From assembly GCA_022843025.1 (NCBI GenBank), contig JALHOL010000001.1, positions 248,001 to 312,000 of the forward strand: a stretch of DNA of 64,000 nucleotides, in the 5' to 3' direction. The first letter of the stretch is position 1; every line of letters starts with the position of its first letter. The notes beneath the pieces were generated by a model. It had not been told where the DNA came from and did no database searches. It was given only the letters and a program-made list of their open reading frames with translations. Origin of the DNA: Paracoccaceae bacterium (lineage in GTDB: Bacteria > Pseudomonadota > Alphaproteobacteria > Rhodobacterales > Rhodobacteraceae). A program made the translations under genes and the position numbers. Of this stretch, positions 7,177-15,788 are shown piece by piece.

Positions 7177-8906
7177 CGGATGCCCCCCGGGGCGACCTTG
7201 CCCACGATATCGCCGGCATTCTGGACCATGTCGCGCAGGATCTGATCGCGCGGGCCGAAGGCGCGGCGCAGGCCGTCTTCGAGCACGAGGAGGAGGTCGC
7301 ATTCCTGAATGGCGGCGGGGCGGTGGGCCATGATGAGGGCGGCCCCGCCTGCGGCCTTGTGCGCGCGGATGGCGGCGTTCACGGCGAGCGATCCTTCGTT
7401 GTCGAGGTTGGAATTGGGCTCATCAAGGATGAGCAGGGCCGGTTGGCCATAGAGCGCGCGGGCGAGACCGATGCGCTGTATCTGGCCGCCGGACAGCAGG
7501 CCACCCGTGCTGTCGAGCCGGGTGTCATAGCCGCGCGGCAGGCGCAGGATCATGTCATGGGCGGCGGCGGCCTGTGCGGCGGCGACAATGCGGGCATCAT
7601 CGGTGGGGGCGAGGCGGGCGATGTTTTCGGCGATGGTGCCATCAAACAGGGTGACGCGCTGGGGCAGATAGCCGATCAACGCGCCGAGACGGTCGGGATC
7701 GAATTGATCGAGGCTGGCGCCATCCAAGCGGATGCTGCCCGAGGCTGGGTGCCAGAGGCCGGTGAGCGCGCGGGCGAGGGTGGATTTGCCAGCCCCCGAG
7801 GGGCCGATGACGCCGAGCGCCTGACCGGGTTGCAGGGTAAAGGACAGGCCGCGCAGGGTGGGGGCGGATTGGCCGGGGGGGATGAGGGAGATGTTTGCCA
7901 CTTCGATCTTTGCGGCGGGGCGGGGCAGGGCGGTGCGCGGCGCGGTTGGCGGCACCCGCGACAGCAGATCGGCAAGGCGGGCGCGCGCCTCCATCGTGCG
8001 GGTGAGGATGGGCCATTGCGCCACGGTCTGTTCGATGGGTTGCAGCGCGCGGCCCATGAGGACGGAGGCCGCGATCATGGCGCCGGCGGTCAGTTCGCCC
8101 TGAAGCACGACCCAGGCGGCAAGGCCCAGCATCGCCGATTGCAGGTAAAGGCGGAAGCCGCGCGAGGCGGCGGACCATCCGCCGCCACTGTCGCCCGCAA
8201 TGATGTTTTCCGACAGGGCGGTGCTGCGGGTTTTCTGCCAGCGGTCGAAGGCGGCACCGGTCATGCCGAGGGCGCGGATCGTTTCAGACTCGGCGCGCAT
8301 CCTGTCGGCCATGCGGTCGGCCTGGAGGGTGGTTTCGTTGGCGCGTTGCAGGGCGTGGCGGGTGTTGCGCTGATTGAGCAGCGCCATGCCGAGGATCACG
8401 ACGGCCCCGGCAACCGCGAGCCAGCCGAGAATGGGGTGAAAGATGAAGATGGCGGCGAAATAGAGCGGAGCCCAAGGCATATCGATCAGGGCGGTGACGG
8501 ATTGCGACGACCAGAAGGCGCGGATCGCCTCGACATCGCGCTGGGCGGCGAGGGCGGCGCTGTCGTCGGGGGCGACGGATTGGCGTGTGAGGGCGGCTTT
8601 GAACACGCGCGCGTCTAGTGCGTCCTGCAGGCCCGCGCCGATGCGGGCGAGGATGCGGCCGCGCAGGTGATCAAGCAGGGCCATGATGACGAAAAGCGCG
8701 GTCATCAGCAGGGTCAGCGCGACAAGGGTCGCCTCGGACTGGCTGCCGAGGACGCGATCATAGACCTGCAGCATGTAAAGCGGGCTGGTCAGCATCAGCA
8801 GGTTGACGGCGCTGGAAAAGAGGATGGCGGCGACGAAGAGGCCGCGCTGCGTTTTGAACGCAAGGCGCAGTTCTGCTGCGCCATGGGAGAGTCCGCTTCG
8901 CCACAT
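7173..8906 (-). CDS. Type I secretion system permease/ATPase, PrtD/HlyB-like without peptidase domain
   Basis: A 577-residue ABC exporter half-transporter. A six-helix membrane domain occupies about residues 20-300, beginning right after a short cytoplasmic N-terminus, so there is no C39 peptidase-like domain. This matches the PrtD/AprD type that exports RTX or protease-like proteins with C-terminal signals. The ATPase domain shows Walker [10 protein letters not shown] at 368-376, a Q-loop near 416, the signature LSGGQ at 471-475 and Walker B LLILDEP at 491-497, with the switch His in MAHRP. It precedes and overlaps the membrane fusion protein gene by 4 nt. The natural substrate cannot be told from the neighbourhood. 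Confidence 0.95.
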   Translation of the reverse strand: MWRSGLSHGAAELRLAFKTQRGLFVAAILFSSAVNLLMLTSPLYMLQVYDRVLGSQSEATLVALTLLMTALFVIMALLDHLRGRILARIGAGLQDALDARVFKAALTRQSVAPDDSAALAAQRDVEAIRAFWSSQSVTALIDMPWAPLYFAAIFIFHPILGWLAVAGAVVILGMALLNQRNTRHALQRANETTLQADRMADRMRAESETIRALGMTGAAFDRWQKTRSTALSENIIAGDSGGGWSAASRGFRLYLQSAMLGLAAWVVLQGELTAGAMIAASVLMGRALQPIEQTVAQWPILTRTMEARARLADLLSRVPPTAPRTALPRPAAKIEVANISLIPPGQSAPTLRGLSFTLQPGQALGVIGPSGAGKSTLARALTGLWHPASGSIRLDGASLDQFDPDRLGALIGYLPQRVTLFDGTIAENIARLAPTDDARIVAAAQAAAAHDMILRLPRGYDTRLDSTGGLLSGGQIQRIGLARALYGQPALLILDEPNSNLDNEGSLAVNAAIRAHKAAGGAALIMAHRPAAIQECDLLLVLEDGLRRAFGPRDQILRDMVQNAGDIVGKVAPGGIR

Positions 8907-9221
8907 GCGCCGCGCGTCCTTTTCAACCGATCACTTGTTACCCGGCGGTTGCCCGCCTGCGGAGACGATTAGCATGGCCGCCGGTGCCCTGCCACGGGGA
9001 AGTTGGGATCTAGGTGAAGGGCGGCAGGCCGCTTTCCGCCATTGGGGCGCGGCGGGAAATCTGAACGCGCCCCTGCTGCGTAGGATTGGGGTAGGGTGAG
9101 GCGGGTTTCCGCATTTCGTGACCACGGCGACACGGTCGGGCGGTTGTCATGGGGGGCGGGGCGGCATAAGGCTGGAACCAGACAGGTGCACCGCGGATCG
9201 GGACAGGATTTAGGGAGCAGG
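8907..9221. other. Divergent intergenic region between the type I exporter and mlaA
   Basis: These 315 bases separate two divergently transcribed units and should hold both promoters. I see no convincing gene, no strong hairpin and no recognisable operator. An open frame running into mlaA from 9096 lacks a ribosome site and is not believed. Confidence 0.6.
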
Positions 9222-10016
9222 ATGAATTTGGCGCAAATGACGTTTTCTGGCCGGGCCGCTGGCCGTATCGGGCGGGTGGCCCTGCCTGCGGGCCTGTGCG
9301 CGCTGATGCTGACGGCCTGTGGGCCTGCGCCGATGGCGACCGGGGTGAATGACCCGAACGAGGCGCAGAACCGCGAGATTCACGAATTCAACCGCGGCGT
9401 GGACAAGGTGCTGCTGCGGCCGACGGCCAACACCTATAGCTCGATCCTGCCGGAACCGGTGGAGCAGGGGATTTCGAACTTTGCCACCAATCTGGATGCG
9501 CCGGGGGATGTGCTGAACAACATCCTGCAACTGCGGCTGGGCAAGGCGGCAGAGAACACGCTGCGCTTTGCGATCAATACCACGGTCGGCGTTGGCGGGC
9601 TGTTCGATCCGGCCACGGCTTTGGGTGTGGCGGGCGACCCGACCGATTTCGGCGAGACGCTGCATGTCTGGGGTGCGCCCGAGGGTAAGTATGCCGAAGT
9701 GCCGTTCATGGGGCCGACGACGAGCCGCGATCTGGTGGGCGTGATCGTGGATGTGGCGGCCAACCCGGTGCGGCTGGCATTGCCGCAGCCGGAATCCTAT
9801 TACGCGACGGGAACCAAGGTCGCCTCGCGGCTGAGTGATCGGGCGCGCTATTCAGAAACGGTCGATTCCGTTCTATATGAGAGTGCCGACAGCTATGCGC
9901 AGACGCGCCTGCTGTATTTGCAGAACCGTCGCTTCGCACTGGGGGGTGCGGCTGGTGAGGCGGATGTTGGTTTCGAAGACCCTTATTCAGATTTCGAGGA
10001 CCCCTATGCGGAATGA
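9222..10016 (+). CDS. mlaA: MlaA (VacJ) family lipoprotein
   Basis: A 264-residue outer-membrane lipoprotein of the MlaA family, which removes phospholipids from the outer leaflet and hands them to MlaC for retrograde transport. The lipobox is LTAC with the lipidated Cys at position 33. The family core follows: DPNEAQNREIHEFNRGVDK, then ISNFATNLDAPGDVLNNILQ, then NTTVGVGGLFDPATALG and the DFGETLHVWG/FMGPTTSRD region. The ATG at 9222 is preceded by gggagcagg. The C-terminus has an acidic repeat of the type DPYSDFEDPYAE. The start of mlaC overlaps its last codons by 11 nt. The MlaFED ABC transporter is not in the window. Confidence 0.94.
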   Translation: MNLAQMTFSGRAAGRIGRVALPAGLCALMLTACGPAPMATGVNDPNEAQNREIHEFNRGVDKVLLRPTANTYSSILPEPVEQGISNFATNLDAPGDVLNNILQLRLGKAAENTLRFAINTTVGVGGLFDPATALGVAGDPTDFGETLHVWGAPEGKYAEVPFMGPTTSRDLVGVIVDVAANPVRLALPQPESYYATGTKVASRLSDRARYSETVDSVLYESADSYAQTRLLYLQNRRFALGGAAGEADVGFEDPYSDFEDPYAE

Positions 10017-10623
10017 TCACAACTCGGCCCGGCTGACACGCCGGGGATTCACCTCGATCGCGCTGGCGGCGACGGCGGCCTTTGGCCTGCCCATGCCTGT
10101 CTTTGCGCTGACGGTTGACGATGCGCGCGGGCTGATCGATTCCGCGGTTGCGGATGTGAACCGCATCATCGCATCGGGCAAATCCGAGAACGCGATGTTC
10201 GGGGATTTCGAACGGATGTTCGCGCGCTATGCCGATGTGCCGGTGATTGCGCGGTCGGCGCTGGGGCCTGCGGCGCGGCAGGCAAGCTCGGGGCAGTTGC
10301 AGGCCTTTACCAAGGCCTATCAGGGCTATCTGAGCCGCAAATACGGCCGCCGGTTCCGTGAGTTCATCGGGGGTCGGATCGAGGTGACGGATGCGCGCCC
10401 GATCAAGAGCTATTTCGAGGTGATCTCGGTCGCCTATCTGCAGGGTGAGGCGCCGTTCGATCTGCGCTGGCATGTGTCGGACAAGTCGGGAAAGAACCTG
10501 TTCTTCAACATCATCATCGAAGGGGTCAACATGCTGGCCTCGGAGCGGACGGAGATCGGCGCGCTCTTGGATCGCAACGGCGGCGATATCGACCGGCTGG
10601 TGGCGGAACTGAAAACGATCTGA
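10006..10623 (+). CDS. mlaC: MlaC/Ttg2D family phospholipid-binding protein with Tat-like signal
   Basis: A 205-residue periplasmic lipid carrier of the MlaC (toluene tolerance Ttg2D) family. The N-terminus MRNDHNSARLTRRGF contains a twin arginine at 12-13 followed by a hydrophobic stretch and a probable cleavage after VFA at 32-34, so export through Tat is plausible. The mature part has the family segments FGDFERMFARYADVPVIARSALG (in part), LQAFTKAYQGYLSRKYGRRF and FNIIIEGVNMLASERTEI. The start at 10006 lies inside the end of mlaA (overlap 11 nt), indicating translational coupling. Together they form a lipid-transfer pair between outer membrane and periplasm. Start choice is good because the signal peptide begins there. 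Confidence 0.9.
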   Translation: MRNDHNSARLTRRGFTSIALAATAAFGLPMPVFALTVDDARGLIDSAVADVNRIIASGKSENAMFGDFERMFARYADVPVIARSALGPAARQASSGQLQAFTKAYQGYLSRKYGRRFREFIGGRIEVTDARPIKSYFEVISVAYLQGEAPFDLRWHVSDKSGKNLFFNIIIEGVNMLASERTEIGALLDRNGGDIDRLVAELKTI

Positions 10624-10863
10624 CCCTTTGCAGAGTGTGGAATGCAAAACCCGCCGGGGATGGCCTGACGCATTCTGTTTTGTAGGACAAGGATGAGGCA
10701 AACAGCCTTTGGCCAGAGATTTTCTACGTGGGGCGAGCCTAGTAAGGCCCGCCTCGGCTGTTTTGGGAGAGCGGACCTGAACTCCTGCTGGAGGTGCCAA
10801 TACTGTCAGATATGCAAGGCTCGGCGGTCACAACCGACGGAAAGAAGGCTGCTCTGGAGACAG

Positions 10864-11271
10864 TCACCGCGCCAAGTACAAGCGCCTGAGATAGAACAGC
10901 GTTCCACCAATCCCTACGGTTGCTATGCCAGTGCACAAGCCGACCACCAAACGGTGCAAAGTTGGTGGAGAAAAGGAATCCTCGGCGACAGTGGCTGACG
11001 GAAGGCCCGCGAAATAGCTGGCCTCGATAGCATAGAGATGCAGTGTGGTGAGTATGGTGAAAAGGCCCCAGACCACCAATACCCACTGCAAGACGACAAG
11101 AATGTAGTTCGAAATTCGTCTCATCGGCATCCGCAACCAACTCAATACTTCGTCTTTCTGCGCCAACTCTGGCGGGAGTATGGCATCTGGAGCGTCAAGC
11201 AGAAATTGGTTAGCGCTTTCCGTTGATGATCGTCTTGAGCTGTATGGTCCTATCCAAGTCCTACCAAACAA
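10864..11271 (-). CDS. Possible small two-helix membrane protein, hypothetical
   Basis: Not recognised. The frame could encode up to 135 residues from a TTG at 11269-11271; a shorter version from the ATG for MPMRRISNYIL would give about 88 residues. Two hydrophobic helices are evident: NYILVVLQWVLVVWGLFTIL, and LVVGLCTGIATVGIGGTLFY ending in basic YLRRLYL. The surrounding 10.6-11.3 kb is less GC-rich than the rest of the window and contains no other believable gene, which hints at a more recent origin or weak selection. No clear ribosome site precedes the TTG. The presence of two clean helices is the only support for it being real. Confidence 0.4.
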   Translation of the reverse strand: MFGRTWIGPYSSRRSSTESANQFLLDAPDAILPPELAQKDEVLSWLRMPMRRISNYILVVLQWVLVVWGLFTILTTLHLYAIEASYFAGLPSATVAEDSFSPPTLHRLVVGLCTGIATVGIGGTLFYLRRLYLAR

Positions 11272-11317
11272 AATGCGTCAGGGGATTTCCCCGGCGGGTT
11301 TTTTCATCCGTTGCGGG

Positions 11318-13540
11318 TCAGTAGATGCCCAGCAGATCGCGCAGGAGGGATTCGACGGGGTCTTCTTGTGAGCGGTCGCGTTGCGGCTGTTGCTGGATCT
11401 GGCCTTGGCCGGATTGGTCGGGCAAGGGCTGGGCGTACTCTGGCTGCGGCGGGGTGCGGGGTTCGGGGATTTCCATGGGAAGGGGTTTGACTTCGACCCC
11501 GTCATGGACGCGCATCATCACCTCGTGCCAGATTTCGGCTGGCAGGCCGCCGCCGGTGACGCCGGTCAGCGGTGTGTTGTCATCATATCCCATCCAGACG
11601 CCCGCCACGTAATCGGCGGTGAAGCCCACGAACCATGCGTCGCGGGCGGCTTGGGTGGTGCCGGTCTTGCCTGCGGCGGGGCGGCCGTCGAGTTGGGCGC
11701 GGGTGCCGGTGCCGGTTTCGATGACCTGAGACATCATGTAGGTGAGCAGGCGGGCCGATTGTTCCTGAATGACCCGTTCACCGATGCCGCCTGCGGCGCC
11801 GATCAGCGGTTCCTCTTCGCCCTGAAGGCGGAGTTCGACAAGGCCGTAGGGGGTGACGGAGGAGCCGCCGTTCAGGATGCCTGCGAAAGCGCCGGTCATT
11901 TCGATCAGGGTGGATTCCGAGGCCCCTAGGGCGAGGGCGGGGCCCGCGGCGAGGTCGCTTTGGATGCCGAAATTCGCGGCAACTTCGCGGACGAGGTCGC
12001 GACCGACGGACTCGGACACCTTGACGGCGGGGATGTTGCGGCTTTCGGCAAGGGCCTGGGTGAGGGTGATCAGTCCCTTGAATTCATTGTCGTAATTCTT
12101 GGGTGTCCAGGGGCCGGAGCCGGGGATGTTGAGGGTAAGGGGGGTGTCTTCGACGTAATCTGCCGGGCTCCACCCCAGATCGAGGGCGGCGGCGTAGACA
12201 AAGGGTTTGAAGGTGGAACCGGTCTGGCGCAGGGCCTGCGTCGCGCGGTTGAAGCTGCCCGCCGCTTCGATCTTGCGTCCGCCGACCATCGCGCGGACGG
12301 CCCCATCGGCGGACATGACGACGATGGCGGCCTGTGCGTTGGAGCCTTGCTTGATCTTTGTGTCAAAGACGAAGGCGAGCGCCTCTTCGGCGGCTTTCTG
12401 AAGGCGTTGGTCCAGCGTGGTGCTGATGACCACGTCTTCGGTGGTTTCCGATGTCAGGAAGGCGGGGGCGGTTTCCATCACCCAATCGGCGAAGAAGCCG
12501 CCGGATCGGGAGGCCGCGGCCTCGGACAGGCGGGCGGGGGTGTTGCGCGCCTCATCCGCCTGTTCGGCTGTGAGGTAGCCCTGATCTTCCATCAGCCCGA
12601 CGATGACATTGGCGCGGGCGCGGGCCCGGTCCATGTTGTTGGTGGGGGCGAAGTAGGAGGGGGCTTTCAGCAGGCCCGCGAGCATGGCGGCTTCGGCGGC
12701 GGACACCTCATTCGCGGATTTGCCGAAATAGCGCTGGGCGGCGGCCTCGAACCCGCGCGCGCCCGCGCCGAGATAGGCGCGGTTGAAGTAGATCGTCAGA
12801 ATCTCTTCCTTGGAATACTTCACCTCCATCGCGATGGCGTAGGGGACTTCCTTGATCTTGCGCCAGATGCCGCCACGGCGGCAGTCGGATTCGTAATCCG
12901 CTTCGGATTTCCACTGCGATTGGTCATAGGGGACGCCCAGACACAGGAGTTTGGCGACCTGCTGGGTGATGGTGGAGCCACCGTTGCCTTCGAGCGGGCC
13001 GCGCCCTTCGGCGAGGTTGATGCGGATGGCCGAGGCGATGCCGCGCGGCGAGATGCCGAAATGGCGGTAGAAGCGGCGGTCTTCGGTGGCGACCACGGCA
13101 TCATGCAGGAAGGGCGAGACGGTATCGGCGGTGATCATGCCGCCAAAAGTTTCGCCGCGCCAAGCATAGACCTTGTTTTCCCGGTCGAGGAAGGTGACCG
13201 ACCCGCGCGAGCGGGCATCGACAAGCTGGTCGACGGGGGGAAGTTGGGCGAAGAAGTAGAGAACGGCGGCGGCGAGGACGGAGCCGAGGACAAAGCCCAC
13301 ACGCCAGCCCACGCCCCAGATGATGCGCCAGATCAGGCCGAAGAAGCCAAAGAACAGCGTGCCGATCGGGCCGCGCTTGCGCGGGGGGCGGCCAGAGCCG
13401 CGCGTGGGTTTGCGCGGCGGGGTGCCGCCACCGCCTGTGCCGCCCTTGCCCGCGCCGCTGCTGCGGGCGGGTGCCTGACGCGCAGGTGTATAACGCTTGT
13501 CCGCCACGAGCGACCCGCGCCCCTTGCCCGATACTGCCAT
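11318..13540 (-). CDS. mrcA: Penicillin-binding protein 1A (bifunctional peptidoglycan glycosyltransferase/transpeptidase)
   Basis: A 740-residue class A PBP. A basic, Gly/Pro-rich cytoplasmic tail (1-58) is followed by a membrane segment (about 60-98). The glycosyltransferase domain has EDRRF with the catalytic Glu at 153 and GGSTITQQ at 188-195. The transpeptidase domain has STFK at 442-445 with the acylated Ser442, SRN at 500-502 and KTGT at 625-628. The C-terminal tail (about 685-740) is rich in Pro and Gln. An insertion around 200-224 in the glycosyltransferase domain carries two cysteines (200 and 220). The ATG at 13540 is preferred; the open frame extends 25 codons upstream without support. 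The enzyme polymerises and cross-links the cell wall. Confidence 0.94.
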   Translation of the reverse strand: MAVSGKGRGSLVADKRYTPARQAPARSSGAGKGGTGGGGTPPRKPTRGSGRPPRKRGPIGTLFFGFFGLIWRIIWGVGWRVGFVLGSVLAAAVLYFFAQLPPVDQLVDARSRGSVTFLDRENKVYAWRGETFGGMITADTVSPFLHDAVVATEDRRFYRHFGISPRGIASAIRINLAEGRGPLEGNGGSTITQQVAKLLCLGVPYDQSQWKSEADYESDCRRGGIWRKIKEVPYAIAMEVKYSKEEILTIYFNRAYLGAGARGFEAAAQRYFGKSANEVSAAEAAMLAGLLKAPSYFAPTNNMDRARARANVIVGLMEDQGYLTAEQADEARNTPARLSEAAASRSGGFFADWVMETAPAFLTSETTEDVVISTTLDQRLQKAAEEALAFVFDTKIKQGSNAQAAIVVMSADGAVRAMVGGRKIEAAGSFNRATQALRQTGSTFKPFVYAAALDLGWSPADYVEDTPLTLNIPGSGPWTPKNYDNEFKGLITLTQALAESRNIPAVKVSESVGRDLVREVAANFGIQSDLAAGPALALGASESTLIEMTGAFAGILNGGSSVTPYGLVELRLQGEEEPLIGAAGGIGERVIQEQSARLLTYMMSQVIETGTGTRAQLDGRPAAGKTGTTQAARDAWFVGFTADYVAGVWMGYDDNTPLTGVTGGGLPAEIWHEVMMRVHDGVEVKPLPMEIPEPRTPPQPEYAQPLPDQSGQGQIQQQPQRDRSQEDPVESLLRDLLGIY

Positions 13541-13653
13541 GCCTGTTCTGCCCGTCTTTCGCGCGCTGCTTCCCCGCCAATCTAGCCTGCCATTGCGGGA
13601 ATGTGGAGACGGCATTGCGTTTACGTATCGGCAACGATTCGCTTACATGACAT

Positions 13654-13697
13654 GCACATATTTTAATCATTGGCACATGAAAGTGCAAAAATTGTGC
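13654..13697 (+). promoter_or_regulatory. Cluster of GCAC/GTGC half-sites upstream of glnK (possible NtrC-type operator)
   Basis: The AT-rich stretch ahead of glnK holds GCAC at 13654 and 13673 and GTGC at 13683 and 13694. The central pair reads tggcacatgaaagtgca. NtrC sites have TGCAC and GTGCA half-sites separated by 7 nt, while here the gap between GCAC and GTGC is 6 nt, so the match is imperfect. glnK-amt operons are generally nitrogen-controlled, which makes the location suggestive. A sigma-54 promoter reading of the same bases has wrong spacing. Confidence 0.35.
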
Positions 13698-13814
13698 AAA
13701 TTAGCGGGATTCAGGGGTTGTTGAGCCGTCACCTTGCCTTGTGCCAGCGCAGCATGAGCCGTCTTCATGCCCCCGAGGGCCCAGACGGGCTCCCGCCAAT
13801 GGAAGGGGAACGAC

Positions 13815-14153
13815 GTGAAACTCATCATTGCAGCGATCAAGCCGTTCAAGCTGGAGGAGGTCCGCGAGGCGCTGACCACCATCGGCGTAAGAGGCATGAT
13901 GGTCACCGAGATCAAGGGCTTCGGGTCGCAGTCCGGGCATACGGAAATTTATCGTGGCGCTGAGTATGCGGTGAATTTCGTGCCGAAGGTCCGGCTTGAG
14001 ATCGTGGTCAGCGACAGCCTGGCAGATCAGGTCGTGGAGACCATCCGCGTGACCGCAAAAACCGACAAGATCGGCGACGGCAAGATCTTTGTCGTCGACG
14101 TCGAGCAGGCCGTGCGCGTGCGCACCGGCGAAACCAATGACGATGCGCTTTGA
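13815..14153 (+). CDS. glnK: PII nitrogen regulatory protein GlnK
   Basis: A 112-residue PII signal protein, exactly the usual length. The T-loop carries RGAEYAV with the uridylylated Tyr at position 51, and the B-loop TDKIGDGKIF lies at 83-92. PII proteins sense ATP/ADP, 2-oxoglutarate and, through uridylylation, glutamine; GlnK binds and closes the AmtB channel. The gene sits 28 nt upstream of amt, the standard glnK-amt arrangement. A GTG at 13815 is chosen because it gives the canonical MKLIIAAIKPFKLEEV start and has aaggggaa upstream; a longer frame from 13767 does not match the family. GlnB and GlnK cannot be separated by sequence alone; the context gives GlnK. Confidence 0.95.
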   Translation: MKLIIAAIKPFKLEEVREALTTIGVRGMMVTEIKGFGSQSGHTEIYRGAEYAVNFVPKVRLEIVVSDSLADQVVETIRVTAKTDKIGDGKIFVVDVEQAVRVRTGETNDDAL

Positions 14154-14181
14154 AAGCCGCAGGGAAGGGGAAACCGTAACC

Positions 14182-15660
14182 ATGAAGAGTTTGATGAAAC
14201 TGTCTGGCCTTTCCGCGCTTGTCGCGGCGGCGTCGGCATTGCCAGCGATGGCGCAGGAATTGACGCCTTACGTCTATGAAAAGGTTGTGGACAAGGGTGA
14301 CGTGGCCTGGATGTCGGTGGCCACCATCGTCGTGCTTCTGATGACGATCCCCGGCCTTGCGCTGTTCTATGGCGGCCTTGTGCGCACCAAGAACATGCTT
14401 TCGGTGCTGACGCAGGTCTTTGCGATCACCGCCATCGTCTGTCTGATCTGGGTGACCTACGGCTATTCGCTGGCCTTCTCATACGGCGGGTCGATGGATA
14501 CCTATGTTGGCGGTCTGTCGAAGATGTTCCTGGCGGGCGTGGATTACACGACGCTGGTTCCGACATTCTCGAACGGTATCTGGATGCCGGAATACACGTT
14601 CATTGCCTTCCAGATGACCTTTGCCTGCATCACGCCGGCGCTGATCGTGGGGGCCTTTGCAGAGCGCGTGAAATTCTCGTCGCTGCTGGTTTTCACCGTG
14701 CTTTGGGTAACCTTCATCTACTTCCCGATGGCCCATATGGTCTGGTGGTGGGGTGGTCCGGACTTCCTGGCCGAACAGCAGACCGCGTTGCTGATTGCAG
14801 AGGCTGCCGGTGACACCGCCGCTGCGGAAGCTGCCGCCGCCAATCTGGCTGCGAACGGGCTGATCTGGAACTGGGGCGCGCTGGACTTTGCGGGCGGCAC
14901 CGTTGTTCACATCAACTCGGGCATCACCGCCCTTGTGGGTGCGATCGTTGTCGGCAAGCGGATCGGCTATGGCAAGGAATCGATGGCGCCGCATTCGCTG
15001 ACCATGACCATGATCGGTGGCGCGCTGCTGTGGGTGGGCTGGTTCGGCTTTAACGCCGGGTCCAACCTGGAAGCCAACGCGATCACCTCGCTGGCCATCG
15101 TGAACACCTTCGTGGCGGCTGCTGCGGGCGGTGTGGCGTGGATGTTCGCAGAATGGGCAACCAAGGGCCATCCGTCGCTGCTGGGTCTTGTGTCGGGTGT
15201 TGTGGCCGGTCTGGTCGCGGTGACCCCGGCGGCAGGCTTTGCAGGCCCGATGGGCGCAATCGTGCTGGGTCTGGTGACTGGTGTGATCTGCTTTGTCTTC
15301 GTGGGCTTCATCAAGAACAAGTTCCAGCTGGATGACTCGCTGGATGTGTTCGGGATCCATGGTTTGGGCGGCATCATCGGCGCGCTGGGCACGGGTATTC
15401 TGGTGAACCCGGCGCTGGGCGGGGCCGGTATCCCTGACTATCTGTCGCAGCCGGGCACGCTGCAGGTGGCCGAGTATGTGTTCGCCACGGCGTTCATGGC
15501 GCAGGTCAAGGCCGTTGCCTTCACCATCGTCTTCGTCGGGATCGGTTCGTTCATCCTGTTCAAGCTGATCGACATGACCATGGGTCTGCGCGTGAAGCCG
15601 GAAGTGGAGCGGGAAGGTCTGGACGTCGCCGAGCACGGCGAGCGCGCCTACAACATGTAA
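14182..15660 (+). CDS. amtB: Ammonium transporter Amt
   Basis: A 492-residue ammonium channel with a cleavable signal peptide (about residues 1-25, ending PAMAQ) and eleven predicted membrane helices. The pore twin histidines are His243 in VVHINSG and His393 in FGIHGLGG. Family blocks AGVDYTTLVPTFSNG-like, WFGFNAGSNLEAN and GALGTGIL are present. It conducts ammonium into the cell and is gated by GlnK, encoded immediately upstream. The ATG at 14182 follows a ggaaaccgtaac spacer after the glnK stop, so co-transcription is expected. A perfect 11-bp hairpin and then a strong intrinsic terminator follow the gene. Confidence 0.96.
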   Translation: MKSLMKLSGLSALVAAASALPAMAQELTPYVYEKVVDKGDVAWMSVATIVVLLMTIPGLALFYGGLVRTKNMLSVLTQVFAITAIVCLIWVTYGYSLAFSYGGSMDTYVGGLSKMFLAGVDYTTLVPTFSNGIWMPEYTFIAFQMTFACITPALIVGAFAERVKFSSLLVFTVLWVTFIYFPMAHMVWWWGGPDFLAEQQTALLIAEAAGDTAAAEAAAANLAANGLIWNWGALDFAGGTVVHINSGITALVGAIVVGKRIGYGKESMAPHSLTMTMIGGALLWVGWFGFNAGSNLEANAITSLAIVNTFVAAAAGGVAWMFAEWATKGHPSLLGLVSGVVAGLVAVTPAAGFAGPMGAIVLGLVTGVICFVFVGFIKNKFQLDDSLDVFGIHGLGGIIGALGTGILVNPALGGAGIPDYLSQPGTLQVAEYVFATAFMAQVKAVAFTIVFVGIGSFILFKLIDMTMGLRVKPEVEREGLDVAEHGERAYNM

Positions 15661-15667
15661 GGAACTG

Positions 15668-15694
15668 GACGGGGCCGCGCCAAGCGGCCCCGTC
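15668..15694 (+). repeat. Perfect 11-bp inverted repeat just after amtB
   Basis: Arms gacggggccgc (15668-15678) and gcggccccgtc (15684-15694) surround a 5-nt loop, starting 8 nt after the amtB stop. There is no T-run, so it is not a classical terminator. It may protect the 3' end of the transcript or weaken elongation ahead of the true terminator 50 nt further on. Confidence 0.7.
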
Positions 15695-15740
15695 AACGAC
15701 GCGCCTGGGAACCTCCTCCCTTCCGGGTGTGAAACTGCAA

Positions 15741-15775
15741 CGGCCCGCGGGATCCTCCCCCTGCGGGCCGTTTTT
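15741..15775 (+). terminator. Intrinsic terminator of glnK-amtB
   Basis: Stem cggcccgc (15741-15748) pairs with gcgggccg (15763-15770) and is followed by five T. The loop itself is C-rich. It lies 80 nt downstream of the amtB stop and just before the convergent gene ending at 15789, so it closes the glnK-amtB unit. Confidence 0.85.
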
Positions 15776-15788
15776 CGTTGCGGTGGGG

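Noticed and set aside
10693-10998. A 101-codon rightward frame in the low-GC pocket
   Set aside because: It shows no hydrophobic or conserved pattern, many isolated Cys/Trp/Gln, and overlaps the better leftward frame.
13671-13688. Sigma-54 promoter (-24/-12) before glnK
   Set aside because: tggcac is present, but the following GC is 11 nt from the GG instead of 10 and the -12 box is poor.
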